Source: Pollutimonas sp963712655
GTDB taxonomy: Bacteria > Pseudomonadota > Gammaproteobacteria > Burkholderiales > Burkholderiaceae_B
Assembly: GCA_963712655.1 (NCBI GenBank)
Contig: CAVQIT010000008.1
Span: forward strand, 744,001 to 808,000
Direction: 5' to 3'
Length of the DNA stretch: 64,000 nt
Part shown: one piece after another, positions 35,269 through 43,976 of the stretch
Position numbering within the stretch: the first letter of the stretch is position 1
Layout of the letters: every line of letters begins with the position of its first letter
Notes under the pieces: generated by a model
The model's input: the letters and a program-made list of their open reading frames with translations, nothing else
What the model was told of the DNA's origin: nothing
Databases searched by the model: none
Position numbers and translations under genes: made by a program

Positions 35269-35416
35269 GAGTCTGCGCGGCAGAAGGATTCAAAAATAGC
35301 TGCTCGAAATTCGACCCCTTAGAACCACTCAGGAACGACTTTCTTGAAAGGGCCAAGGGGTCGGACCCCTGAAATCAAGCCTTTTCGAACCTCAGGCCTT
35401 CTGCCGCGCAGACTCC
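35268..35416. repeat. 149-bp inverted-repeat element
   Basis: Perfect 20-base terminal inverted repeats (35268-35287, GGAGTCTGCGCGGCAGAAGG, and its complement 35397-35416). Inside are further paired pieces, CGACCCCTT at 35315 and AAGGGGTCGG near 35356. It directly abuts the hairpin of dispersed repeat copy 2 and has no coding. A non-autonomous mobile or structural repeat is likely. Confidence 0.6.
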
Positions 35417-35443
35417 TGGAGCGCATCCGGCCTGCCATGCCTC

Positions 35444-36475
35444 TTATTTCTTGCGGTTGGCGATGTCTTTCTGGGCTTGCGCAACCAGGTCTTCGCCCAC
35501 GGTTTTCTTCCATTTTTCGAACACAGGCTTGGTTACCTTGACGAAGGCTTCGTGCTGTTCTGGAGTCAGGCTGGTGACCGTGACGCCGTGGCCTTCGATT
35601 TCCTTGAGCATGGATGGATCCTCGGGTGTGACGCCTTTGCGGGCAATGACGATTTCCTGCTTGGCGGCTTCGATGGCGGCTTCACGCACGATTTTCTGGT
35701 CGGCTTCCGACCATGAGGCCCACACTTGTTTGTTCACCACGAAGATCAGCGGATCGGCAACGTAGTTCCAGAGTGTCAGGTGTTTTTGCCCGACAGTGTA
35801 CAGCTTGGAACCGGCATAGATCGACAATGGGTTTTCCTGGCCGTCGACCGCGCCGCTGGCCAGGGCGGGCTGAGCGTCGGCCCAGCTCATTTGCGTTGGG
35901 TTGGCGCCCAGGGCGGTGAACGTATCGATGTACAGGGGCGAGCCGACGACACGCAGCTTCAGGCCTTTGAGGTCTTCGGGAGCTTTGATGGCGTGCTTCG
36001 AATTGCTGATCTGGCGGTAGCCGTTTTCGCCCCATGCCAGGGGCAGCACACCCGCTTTTTCGATGTCTTTGAACAAGGCCTTGCCGACTTCGCCATGAAT
36101 CAGCGCGTCGATGGCGGCATAGTCCGGCGTCAGGAAAGGCAGGGAAAACAGATTCAGTTGCTTGACCTGCGGCGACCAATTGATGGTCGAGCCCACCGCC
36201 ATGTCGATCAGGCCCTGGCGGATGGCGGTGAATTCGCGCGTCTGGTCGCCCTGCACCAGCGATGTGCCTGGATATATCTTGATATTGATGCGTCCGTCAG
36301 TGCGTTCGCGCACCAGCTTGGACCAGATTTCGGCGCCCTGGCCCCAAGGGAAGGTCGTGCCCACGACAATGGACAGTTTGTATTCGGATTTGTAGTTGGC
36401 GGCGTAAGCCGTGGACGTGGCGGCAAGAGCGGCCACTGAACAGGCGAGGGCGCCAAATAAAGCACGGATCTTCAT
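35444..36475 (-). CDS. dctP: TRAP transporter substrate-binding protein (DctP family), system 1
   Basis: A 343-residue periplasmic receptor. The signal peptide (ALACSVAALAATSTAYAA) precedes YKLSIVVGTTFPWGQGAEIW. Family features are FTAIRQGLIDMAVGSTIN, the carboxylate-binding arginine region KGLKLRVVGSPLYIDTFTAL and QENPLSIYAGSKLYTVGQKH. It lies downstream of its dctQ and dctM genes on the minus strand, 51 bases after dctM. TRAP receptors bind mostly C4-dicarboxylates, keto acids or sialic acid; this ligand is unknown. Confidence 0.92.
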   Translation of the reverse strand: MKIRALFGALACSVAALAATSTAYAANYKSEYKLSIVVGTTFPWGQGAEIWSKLVRERTDGRINIKIYPGTSLVQGDQTREFTAIRQGLIDMAVGSTINWSPQVKQLNLFSLPFLTPDYAAIDALIHGEVGKALFKDIEKAGVLPLAWGENGYRQISNSKHAIKAPEDLKGLKLRVVGSPLYIDTFTALGANPTQMSWADAQPALASGAVDGQENPLSIYAGSKLYTVGQKHLTLWNYVADPLIFVVNKQVWASWSEADQKIVREAAIEAAKQEIVIARKGVTPEDPSMLKEIEGHGVTVTSLTPEQHEAFVKVTKPVFEKWKKTVGEDLVAQAQKDIANRKK

Positions 36476-36526
36476 GGGTATTCCTTTATGCGGATTAAGA
36501 CAGTTGGGGGCGGGAGGCCATTATTT

Positions 36527-37825
36527 TCAATAGCCCAGGTGGCGGGGCAGCCATAAGGCCAGTTCGGGGAACACAATAACCAGGACCAGCACGAGAAACA
36601 TGGACGCCAGCAGCCAGACCACCCAGCGCACCGTGCTTTCCATGGGCACCTTGGCGATGCGGCACGACACCATCAGGTTGACCGCCAGCGGAGGCGTGAA
36701 CTGCCCCAGCGCCACTTTCAGCGTCAGCAGGACGCCGAACCACACAGGGTCCCAGTGATAGGCATTGGCGATGGGCATGAGCAGGGGTACGAAAATCAGG
36801 AAAATCGAGATTCCGTCCAGGAACATGCCCAGGGTCATCAGCAGCACGATCAGCAGCGTCAGCACACCGTATTCGCCCAGGCCGGAGTTGACGATGGCGT
36901 GGGTAATGGGGTCGATGACGCTGAGCGTGGACAAGGCCCAGGCAAAGATGCCGGCAAGCGTGACGACCAGCATGATCACGGCGGAAAGCTCGGCCGCCTC
37001 GCGCAGAATGAGAAACAGGTCGCGGAACTTGATTGTGCGATGCACGCACATGCCGACGAAGAGGCCATAGAAAACGGCGACAACAGCGGCTTCGGTGGGG
37101 GTGAAGAAGCCCATGCGCATGCCGCCCAGGATCAGGACGGGGGCGATCAGGCCCCATGCCGCGTCCAGCAGGCTGGGCCAGAAAGGCGGGCGAGGCAGAT
37201 TGCATTCCAGTCCGCCCAGACTATGGCGGCGCGACAGCCACACGGCCGGCACGATCAGGGCGATGCCGGCCAATATGCCGGGGATCATGCCGGCGGCGAA
37301 CAGGGCGGGCACCGAGGCTTCGGGCACGAGAATGGAATAGACAATGAATGCGATGGACGGCGGGATGAGAATATCGGTCGAGGCGCCCGCCGCCACAATG
37401 CTGGCTGAAAACGACTTTGGATAGCCGGCCTTGGTCATGGCCCCTATCATTACCGCGCCGACGGCGGCGGCGCAGGCCGGCCCCGAGCCCGAGATGCCTC
37501 CCAGGAACATGGCGACGGCGATGGCTACCAGCGGCAGCATGCCGGGGCCGCGGCCGACAATGGCGATGGCGAAATTGACCAGGCGGCTGGCCACGCCGGA
37601 ACGATCGAAAATGGATCCGACCAGCACAAACATGGGAATGGCCAGCAGGGGATACTTGGCCAGTCCGGCATAGAAATTCTGCGGTACGGCCAGCAGGCCG
37701 AACCATTGTGTGTCCAGGTTGGACATGACGATGGCGAGCGTGCCCGCCACCCCCAGGGACACGCCAACCGGCACGCCTATGATCATCAGCAGCAGGAAGG
37801 CCACGAACAGCAGCGTTACGGTCAT
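36527..37825 (-). CDS. dctM: TRAP transporter large permease (DctM), system 1
   Basis: A 432-residue membrane protein with about twelve helices. The frame is open to 38644, but the ATG at 37825 overlaps the dctQ stop as ATGA and starts the family N-terminus TVTLLFVAFLLLMIIGVPVG. Other signatures are ISGSGPACAAAVGAVMIGAM, PSIAFIVYSILVPEASVPAL and the closing QFTPPLAVNLMVSCRIAKVP. It uses the sodium gradient to move the receptor-bound acid. Length is normal, in contrast to the second DctM at 42484. Confidence 0.93.
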   Translation of the reverse strand: MTVTLLFVAFLLLMIIGVPVGVSLGVAGTLAIVMSNLDTQWFGLLAVPQNFYAGLAKYPLLAIPMFVLVGSIFDRSGVASRLVNFAIAIVGRGPGMLPLVAIAVAMFLGGISGSGPACAAAVGAVMIGAMTKAGYPKSFSASIVAAGASTDILIPPSIAFIVYSILVPEASVPALFAAGMIPGILAGIALIVPAVWLSRRHSLGGLECNLPRPPFWPSLLDAAWGLIAPVLILGGMRMGFFTPTEAAVVAVFYGLFVGMCVHRTIKFRDLFLILREAAELSAVIMLVVTLAGIFAWALSTLSVIDPITHAIVNSGLGEYGVLTLLIVLLMTLGMFLDGISIFLIFVPLLMPIANAYHWDPVWFGVLLTLKVALGQFTPPLAVNLMVSCRIAKVPMESTVRWVVWLLASMFLVLVLVIVFPELALWLPRHLGY

Positions 37826-38352
37826 GCCTGGCCCCGCATCAGGCGCCGCAGCATGCCTGCCATGCGCAAGGCAATGGCTGTGGCCAGTATGGGCATCCAC
37901 ACCGAATACCACCAGCTGGGTACGCCGATGGCCGGCGAGGTGTCGCCATAGCTGTAATCGTCGTAGGCCATGCGCGCCGACAATACGGCAAGCAATATGA
38001 AGAACAGCAGCACCACCGTGCTGGCGATCAGCGCCAGCCTGCGCCGCCGTTGCGGCGAACCGCCGTCGGCGATCAGTTCTATGCGTATGTGTTGATTGCG
38101 CACGAAAGCCGTTGCGCCGGCTGTCATGGTCAGGACAATAAGCAGGAATACCGAGATTTCTTCCGTCCAGGCGAATGAGCTGTCGCTCAGGTAGCGCACG
38201 ATCACATTGGCGAAGGTGATGAGCGCCAGGCAGGCAAGAATCAGTACGGAGATCCAGTCCTCGATCTTGAGCGGGACAGTGACAGGCGGGTCGGGGAGCT
38301 CGGGAAGTATGGGTTCTATCGGTTCCTCGGGATGTGCTTCGGGTATTGCCAT
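37822..38352 (-). CDS. dctQ: TRAP transporter small permease (DctQ), system 1
   Basis: A 176-residue protein with four hydrophobic helices (WISVLILACLALITFANVIV, SVFLLIVLTMTAGATAFV, LALIASTVVLLFFILLAVLS and a last one). The motif FAWTEEISVFLLIV is typical of DctQ. A proline-rich N-terminal tail (EPIEPILPELPDPPVTVP) precedes the first helix. The ATG at 38352 has GGAG upstream; a start at 38385 is also possible. It overlaps dctM by four bases. Confidence 0.9.
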   Translation of the reverse strand: MAIPEAHPEEPIEPILPELPDPPVTVPLKIEDWISVLILACLALITFANVIVRYLSDSSFAWTEEISVFLLIVLTMTAGATAFVRNQHIRIELIADGGSPQRRRRLALIASTVVLLFFILLAVLSARMAYDDYSYGDTSPAIGVPSWWYSVWMPILATAIALRMAGMLRRLMRGQA

Positions 38353-38409
38353 GGATCTCCAACCGGTACGGCTTGCTGTGTACATCTGTTTTACATAACA
38401 GCCGACATG

Positions 38410-38913
38410 CTAACCCGCCTTGCGGCTTTTGGTAGTTCGGGGTTTCCCGCGTTTTGGCAGGGCCAGCATGGTGCCGCGGCAGGCCTTGGTGCCGCACAGG
38501 CATCGATACTGCTGCCGCAAGGTTTTGGTAATGCGTCCGTCCATGACCAGGCCATAGTCGTAGAACAGTTCGGCGCCCGCGGGGATGTCCTGCCGCGCCA
38601 CAATGTACACGCGTTTCCCTCCGGTGCCTTCCTGGGCTTCGCAATTGGGTCCGCAGGAATGGTTGATCCAGCGGGCATCGTTGCCTCTGTCGCCGCCATC
38701 GATCACCTTGCCGCTGCTGAGCGAAAAGAAAAAGGTATGGAAGGGGTCGTCCGGATTCACGGGGTGCAGTTGGTCGGCGCGTTCGGCGGTGATGCGCTTG
38801 CCGCCGTATTCGAGGATGCGGGTGCCGGCGGGTATGTCCGTTGCCGCGAAGACGCCTGTGCCGTGCAGGGTGGATTGCTTAACGATATGCCAGGGTTTGG
38901 ATGGTTCAGTCAT
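38410..38913 (-). CDS. SET domain-containing protein (putative protein lysine methyltransferase)
   Basis: A 167-residue protein made almost wholly of a SET domain. Seen are STLHGTGVFAATDIPAGTRI at residues 14-33, the SAM-binding/catalytic DARWINHSCGPNCEAQ near 80 (NHSC motif), GAELFYDYGLVM near 114 and a post-SET-like CLCGTKACRGTML with three cysteines near 138. A short basic tail (RGKPRTTKSRKAG) follows. The motifs needed for methyl transfer are intact. The family is mainly eukaryotic (histone lysine methylation) but occurs in some bacteria; its bacterial target is unknown. It lies just upstream of the TRAP dctQ gene and is divergent from ilvB. Confidence 0.9.
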   Translation of the reverse strand: MTEPSKPWHIVKQSTLHGTGVFAATDIPAGTRILEYGGKRITAERADQLHPVNPDDPFHTFFFSLSSGKVIDGGDRGNDARWINHSCGPNCEAQEGTGGKRVYIVARQDIPAGAELFYDYGLVMDGRITKTLRQQYRCLCGTKACRGTMLALPKRGKPRTTKSRKAG

Positions 38914-38988
38914 GGAGGCCTAGGGGCGATGCGGAAAAGGGAATAAACTGTTGAAGTATCGATATCTTATGCAATAAATACAGACTCT

Positions 38989-40737
38989 GTGAATACTTCC
39001 GCCGACTCAGCCAGCCGAAATGGCGCCCAAGCCCTCCTTCAAACCTTGATCGCCCATGGCGTGGATACGATTTTCGGCTATCCCGGCGGGGCGGTTTTAC
39101 CGTTGTACGACGCCTTGTATTCCGAGCCGCGCATCCGCCATGTGCTGGTCAGGCACGAACAGGGGGCGGTGCATGCCGCCGAAGGCTACGCGCGCTCCAC
39201 CGGCAAGCCTGGCGTGGTGGTGGTAACGTCCGGCCCCGGCATGGCCAATACTACCTCGGGGCTGCTGGACGCCATGTGCGATTCGATACCTGTGCTGTGC
39301 ATCAGCGGGCAGGTGGCCACCAGCGCGATCGGCACCGATGCTTTCCAGGAATGCGATGCCATCGGCATTTCGCGTCCGGTCACGAAATGGAATGCGCAAA
39401 TACGGCGCACGGAAGATGTCGCCGCCATCGTCGCCAAGGCTTATCACCTGACAACGGCCGGCCGGCCCGGCCCGGTCTTGCTGGACTTCCCCAAAGACAT
39501 TCAAATCGGCCTGGTCCCGGCCGAGGCGCTCGCGGCGGACGATGCGGCGGATCCCATCGGTGTCGAAACCAGCCCGCCCACGGCCGAGGCGGCGATCAAG
39601 CGCGCCGCGGCGCTGATCGCCAACGCCAAGCGCCCGATGTTTTATGGCGGCGGCGGCTTGATCAATTCGGGGCTGGATGCCTGCCACGCCTTTACCAGCC
39701 TGGTGCAGGACATGGCCGCGCCATGTACGCTGACCCTGATGGGCCTGGGCGCCTTTCCGGCCGACGATCCTTTGTTCCTGGGCATGCTGGGCATGCACGG
39801 CACACTGGAGGCCAATCTGGCCATGCATCATGCCGATCTGATCGTTTGCGTGGGCGCGCGTTTCGACGATCGCATCACCGGGCGGCTGTCGGATTTTTGC
39901 CCGCACGCCAGCAAGATCCATCTGGATATCGATCCGGCTTCCATCAACAAGGTGGTGCGCGCCGATGTGGCGATGGTGGGCGACTGCTATCCCTTGTTGC
40001 GCGCCTTGCGCCGCGAATTGGCGCAAGTCGAGCTTGCGCCCGCCCGCCTGGATGCCTGGTGGCGGCGCATAGGCGTATGGAGGGCCACTGACTGCCTGAA
40101 AGTGACGCCATCGAACGAGCATATTCTGCCCCAGCACCTGATGCAGCGCATCGACCATGTGTTGACCGGCCTGGATGCGATTATCTCGACCGATGTTGGC
40201 CAGCACCAGATGTGGGCGGCGCAATACATCAAGTTCAATCGCCCCAATCGCTGGCTTACTTCGGGCGGCGCGGGCACCATGGGTTACGGCCTGCCGGCGG
40301 CGATAGGGGCGCAGGTCGCGCATCCGGACAAGCCGGTGGTGTGCGTCAGCGGCGATGCCTCGGTGCTGATGAATATCCAGGAATTGGCCACCGCGATGCA
40401 GCACCGGACGCCGGTAAAGGTGGTGTTGTGCAACAACGGCCATATGGGCATGGTCCGGCAATGGCAGGAATTGATCCACGACGGCCGTTACAGCCACAGC
40501 TACAACGCGTCCATTCCCGATTTCGTGGCGCTGGCCAAGGCCTTCGGCTGGGGCGCGGCCCGCGTGGAAGACCCCGCGCAGCTGGATGCGGCCCTGGCTG
40601 AATGCATGGCCTACGATGGCCCTTTTTTCCTGGACGTCGTGGTGCTGGCGCAGGAAAATTGCTTCCCCATGATGCCCGCCGGCTATGGGCATCAACAAGT
40701 GATGCTGTCGGAAGATACGTGGTACGTGGAGGACTGA
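38989..40737 (+). CDS. ilvB: acetolactate synthase large subunit (IlvB type)
   Basis: A 582-residue ThDP-dependent enzyme with a GTG start at 38989. Three domains are visible: the pyrimidine-binding part with the catalytic Glu in VRHEQGAVHAAEGYARSTGK near residue 60, a central FAD-type domain, and the ThDP-binding motif (SGDASVLMNIQELATAMQHR to CNNGHMGMVRQWQ, about 455-490). It condenses two pyruvates, or pyruvate with 2-ketobutyrate, in branched-chain amino acid synthesis. No small regulatory subunit or ilvC follows, unlike the usual ilvIHC order. It may be a second paralogue or act in a carboxylate pathway together with the TRAP genes that follow; this is inference. Confidence 0.88.
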   Translation: MNTSADSASRNGAQALLQTLIAHGVDTIFGYPGGAVLPLYDALYSEPRIRHVLVRHEQGAVHAAEGYARSTGKPGVVVVTSGPGMANTTSGLLDAMCDSIPVLCISGQVATSAIGTDAFQECDAIGISRPVTKWNAQIRRTEDVAAIVAKAYHLTTAGRPGPVLLDFPKDIQIGLVPAEALAADDAADPIGVETSPPTAEAAIKRAAALIANAKRPMFYGGGGLINSGLDACHAFTSLVQDMAAPCTLTLMGLGAFPADDPLFLGMLGMHGTLEANLAMHHADLIVCVGARFDDRITGRLSDFCPHASKIHLDIDPASINKVVRADVAMVGDCYPLLRALRRELAQVELAPARLDAWWRRIGVWRATDCLKVTPSNEHILPQHLMQRIDHVLTGLDAIISTDVGQHQMWAAQYIKFNRPNRWLTSGGAGTMGYGLPAAIGAQVAHPDKPVVCVSGDASVLMNIQELATAMQHRTPVKVVLCNNGHMGMVRQWQELIHDGRYSHSYNASIPDFVALAKAFGWGAARVEDPAQLDAALAECMAYDGPFFLDVVVLAQENCFPMMPAGYGHQQVMLSEDTWYVED

Positions 40738-40830
40738 AAGCGCCCATGCACCTGAAAACCCCAATACCCTTGCATCCGCGATTGAGGTAAAAACGTTGGC
40801 TTCGGTCCAAATTTATTATTTAGGGATGTA

Positions 40831-41811
40831 ATGCGTACTGTCAGGTTTTCCAAATTCATGCTTGCCGTTTCAATGGCAGGCATTTTCGCCGCCGCCCCGG
40901 CAATGGCTGAAACCACGTTGAAAATGGCGTATGCCTTATCGACGAATTCTCATTATGGCGCCGGCGCCGATGCGTTTGCCAAGTCTCTTGGCGACAGCGC
41001 CAAGGGGCAGTTCAAGGTGCAGCAGTTCGCCAACAGCGCGTTGGGCGGCGAGCGCGAAGTCATCGAAGGTTTGCAGCTGGGTACGATAGACGTTGCGATT
41101 GTGTCCACCGGCGCCACCTTGAATTTTGTTCCCAAGACCGGCGTTTTCGATATTCCATTTTTGTTCCGCGACCTGGCCCATGCCCGCAAGGTGCTCGATG
41201 GCGATATCGGCCAGCAAATGCTGGCCGAATTCCCCAAGCGCGGCCTGATTGCGTTGGCCTGGGGCGAGCAAGGATTTCGCCAGCTTACCAACAATGTACG
41301 TCCGGTCTCCAAGCCTGAAGATGCCAAAGGCCTGAAAATCCGCACGACCGAAAATCCTATCCATCTTGCGGCGTTTCGCCATATGGGCGTGCTGGCTACG
41401 CCCATGGCGTGGCCAGAGGTCGCCACCGCCTTGCAGCAAGGCACAATAGACGGCCAGGAAAATCCTTTGTCGGTCATTGTGTCGGCCAAGCTGCCGCAAC
41501 TGCAAAAATACCTGTCGCTGACGGCGCATGTGTATGGTCCCGCCCTGGTGCTGATGTCGCCGAATGTCTACGACGGCCTGTCGGATGCCGACAAGGCGAA
41601 GTTCAAGACGGCTGGCCACGACGCGGCCATCGCGATGCGCAATTATGTCGATGCGGTCGAGAAAAGCGGTCTCGACGAGGTCAAGAAAGAGGGTATGCAG
41701 GTCAATACGGTGGATCACGAGGCTTTCGTCAAGGCTGTCGAGCCGATTTATCCTCAGTATTACAAGCAGTTCGGCAAAGAGTTGGTCGAATCCATCCGCA
41801 ACACCAAGTAG
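40831..41811 (+). CDS. dctP: TRAP transporter substrate-binding protein (DctP family), system 2
   Basis: A 326-residue periplasmic receptor. The signal peptide (FMLAVSMAGIFAAAPAMA) is followed by ETTLKMAYALSTNSHYGAGA. The family elements GEREVIEGLQLGTIDVAIVS, KGLKIRTTENPIHLAAFRHM (ligand arginine) and DGQENPLSVIVSAKLPQLQK are seen. It is the first gene of a complete dctPQM operon read rightward, 93 bases after ilvB. Ligand unknown. Confidence 0.93.
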   Translation: MRTVRFSKFMLAVSMAGIFAAAPAMAETTLKMAYALSTNSHYGAGADAFAKSLGDSAKGQFKVQQFANSALGGEREVIEGLQLGTIDVAIVSTGATLNFVPKTGVFDIPFLFRDLAHARKVLDGDIGQQMLAEFPKRGLIALAWGEQGFRQLTNNVRPVSKPEDAKGLKIRTTENPIHLAAFRHMGVLATPMAWPEVATALQQGTIDGQENPLSVIVSAKLPQLQKYLSLTAHVYGPALVLMSPNVYDGLSDADKAKFKTAGHDAAIAMRNYVDAVEKSGLDEVKKEGMQVNTVDHEAFVKAVEPIYPQYYKQFGKELVESIRNTK

Positions 41812-41919
41812 TCGATTCCTTGTTTTGAATATGTCCGGGCCGGCGGCTGCGCCGGCCCTTATTGATTCCTTTTCCATAATGCCGACATAGGCTTCGGCAA
41901 GATACAAACAGGACAAGTC

Positions 41920-42414
41920 GTGCCAATTATTCGCTTGATGGACCGTGCCTTATTCCGGTTTATATCCCTGGTGACCCAGTTCCTGATACTGTCGGCCGTT
42001 GCGGCGGGGTTTTATCAGGTCATTGCCCGTTTCATCCTTGAGTCGCCCGCCGACTGGAGCGAAGCCTGGACGCGCGCCGCGCTTATCTGGACGGTAATGC
42101 TGGGTATTGCGCTGGCATTCCGGCAGGGCGCCATGCTTAGCGTTGAAATGCTGCACAGCATGCTTGGGCCTCGTCATAAGCGCTGGCTCGAACACCTGAT
42201 TCTGCTGGTCTGCGTAAGTTTCCTGGGTTTCATGGCCTGGATCGGCGGGCAAATGGCGTGGCGGGTGCGCTTCCAGACCATGCCCAGCCTGGATGTCGCC
42301 ATCAGCTGGGTGTACATCGCCATTCCCATCGGAACCACGCTGGCGATACTGGCTGTCATCGCCCATTGGTCCGAAGGGCCGCGCCAGGCGGTGGTGGACG
42401 ACACCGTCATTTGA
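41920..42414 (+). CDS. dctQ: TRAP transporter small permease (DctQ), system 2
   Basis: A 164-residue membrane protein with four hydrophobic segments and the motif SPADWSEAWTRAALIWTVML. The start is GTG at 41920, with AGGA seven bases upstream; an ATG six codons later is a weaker choice. It lies between dctP and dctM. The 69-base gap to dctM contains an imperfect stem (AAGAGTGG with CCGCTCTT). Confidence 0.9.
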   Translation: MPIIRLMDRALFRFISLVTQFLILSAVAAGFYQVIARFILESPADWSEAWTRAALIWTVMLGIALAFRQGAMLSVEMLHSMLGPRHKRWLEHLILLVCVSFLGFMAWIGGQMAWRVRFQTMPSLDVAISWVYIAIPIGTTLAILAVIAHWSEGPRQAVVDDTVI

Positions 42415-42483
42415 TCCGCAACTCATACTAATAACGCAAGAGTGGCTTCCACGAGACCGCTCTTAAAAATGCCAGGTGAATGA

Positions 42484-43905
42484 ATGTCGCAGTTGATGGT
42501 TGTTTCAATGTTGTTGTTTTTTGCGCTGTCCGTGCCGGTGGCTGTCTCTATCGGATTGGGCAGCATGCTGGGGATCGCCATCGATGGTCATCTGACCTGG
42601 CTGGTCGTGGCCCAGCAGATTTACGCTTCGCTCGATAAATACCCCCTGGTTGCGGTGCCCTTTTTCATCCTGGCCGGCAATCTCATGGAGGCAGGCGGCA
42701 TTTCCGAGCGCATGGTGACGTTTGCCAAGAGCGTGGTGGGCGGATTCCAGGGCGGCCTGGCTTGCACTTGCGTGTTGACCTGCATGATTTTCGCCGCGGT
42801 CGCAGGCTCCAGCGTGGCGACCACTTTTGCCGTGGGCGCAATTCTTATTCCGGCCATGGTCAAGCACGGTTATCCCAAGCCCTTTGCCGCGTCATTGCAA
42901 GCATCGGCGGCCGAGCTGGGTGTCATTATCCCGCCTTCCATTCCGATGATTCTGTTTGCCGTGGCAACCGATACCTCGGTGGGCGAATTGTTTATTGCGG
43001 GTATCGGCCCCGGCATCCTGATCGGTGTGGCGTTGATGGTTTATGTGTGGCTGTATGCCCGCAAGAATGGCTACGGCAAGCACGACGGCGATGGGCGGCT
43101 GGCGTTGTGGCCGGCATTCAAGCAAGCCTGGCTGGCCTTGCTGATGCCCGGTATTATTCTCGGCGGCATCTACGGCGGCATCTTTACGCCCACCGAGGCG
43201 TCGGCGGTGGCCGTGGTGTACGCGCTTGTTGTCGGGGTATTTGTTTACCGGCGCCTTACTTTCGCCAGTTTGTCGAAAACGCTGCACCGCTCGGTGGTGT
43301 CGACGGCGGTAATCATGTTTGTGATTGCGAACGCCGGGGTGTTCGGCTTCTTGCTTAACCGCGCGGGGATACCCGCGGCGCTGGGCGACTGGCTGGGCCA
43401 TCTTTTCAGCGACAAGTACACATTCTTGCTGGGCGTCAATGCGGCATTGTTCATCATCGGCATGTTTATCGAAACTTCGGCATCGATTGTGGTGCTGGCG
43501 CCGTTGTTGCTGCCGGTGGCTGTGCATTTCGGCGTGGAGCCGGCCCATTTCGGGATCATCATGGTGGTGAATCTGGCGCTGGGCATGGTGACGCCGCCTT
43601 TCGGGGTAAACCTGTTCGCGGCTTGCGCTGTGGCGAATTTGCCGATAGAGCGGTTGATCAAGCCGCTGCTGCCTTTCGTTGGGGTGGTGGTGGCTTGCTT
43701 GTTGTTGATTACTTATGTGCCGGAGATTTCGCTTGTACTTGAAGGAATTGGTATATGGGTAGGAGGAGCACTGCGGGCGCTAGGCCTGGGCTCGTTGTCG
43801 TTCTTAAGGACGTGTGCTGGTTCCTTGTGTCTTGTTGCCGTTCTTGGTACGTATGCTGGTTCTGGGTGTTTCGCTGCCTTTCTTAATACGTATGGTGGTG
43901 CTTGA
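42484..43905 (+). CDS. dctM: TRAP transporter large permease (DctM), system 2, with a repeat-derived C-terminal extension
   Basis: A 473-residue membrane protein, about 40 residues longer than usual. The normal part runs from MVVSMLLFFALSVPVAVSIG through AGSSVATTFAVGAILIPAMV and GMVTPPFGVNLFAACAVANL to YVPEISLVLEG, where most homologues end. The rest (from about residue 435) is three 13-residue repeats, of the type SLSFLRTCAGSLC, LVAVLGTYAGSGC, FAAFLNTYGGA. They come from a 39-bp tandem array at 43792-43976 that runs on beyond the stop. The array and the following structured repeat seem to have replaced the original stop codon. Confidence 0.9.
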   Translation: MSQLMVVSMLLFFALSVPVAVSIGLGSMLGIAIDGHLTWLVVAQQIYASLDKYPLVAVPFFILAGNLMEAGGISERMVTFAKSVVGGFQGGLACTCVLTCMIFAAVAGSSVATTFAVGAILIPAMVKHGYPKPFAASLQASAAELGVIIPPSIPMILFAVATDTSVGELFIAGIGPGILIGVALMVYVWLYARKNGYGKHDGDGRLALWPAFKQAWLALLMPGIILGGIYGGIFTPTEASAVAVVYALVVGVFVYRRLTFASLSKTLHRSVVSTAVIMFVIANAGVFGFLLNRAGIPAALGDWLGHLFSDKYTFLLGVNAALFIIGMFIETSASIVVLAPLLLPVAVHFGVEPAHFGIIMVVNLALGMVTPPFGVNLFAACAVANLPIERLIKPLLPFVGVVVACLLLITYVPEISLVLEGIGIWVGGALRALGLGSLSFLRTCAGSLCLVAVLGTYAGSGCFAAFLNTYGGA

Positions 43906-43976
43906 TAGCTCGTTGTCGCTCTTAATACGTGTGCTGGTTCTTGGTACTTCGTTGTCGTTCCTTAGTTCCTTAATAC
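43792..43976 (+). repeat. 39-bp tandem array (outer side of structured repeat C)
   Basis: About five degenerate units of 39 bases with the pattern TCGTTGTCGTTCTTAA-ACGTGTGCTGGTTCTTGG. The first three units are read as the C-terminus of DctM (13 codons each) and the rest lie after its stop. Units are directly joined without spacers. It corresponds in position to the arrays next to copies A, B and D although its sequence is different. Confidence 0.75.

Noticed and set aside
35319..35513. 64-codon frame in the 35.2-35.4 kb repeat
   Set aside because: Consists of repeat DNA and the out-of-frame end of dctP; no start signal or similarity.
37826..38644. Long N-terminal extension of DctM, as if fused to another protein
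   Set aside because: The extension is the out-of-frame reading of dctQ; the ATGA overlap at 37822-37825 marks the real start.
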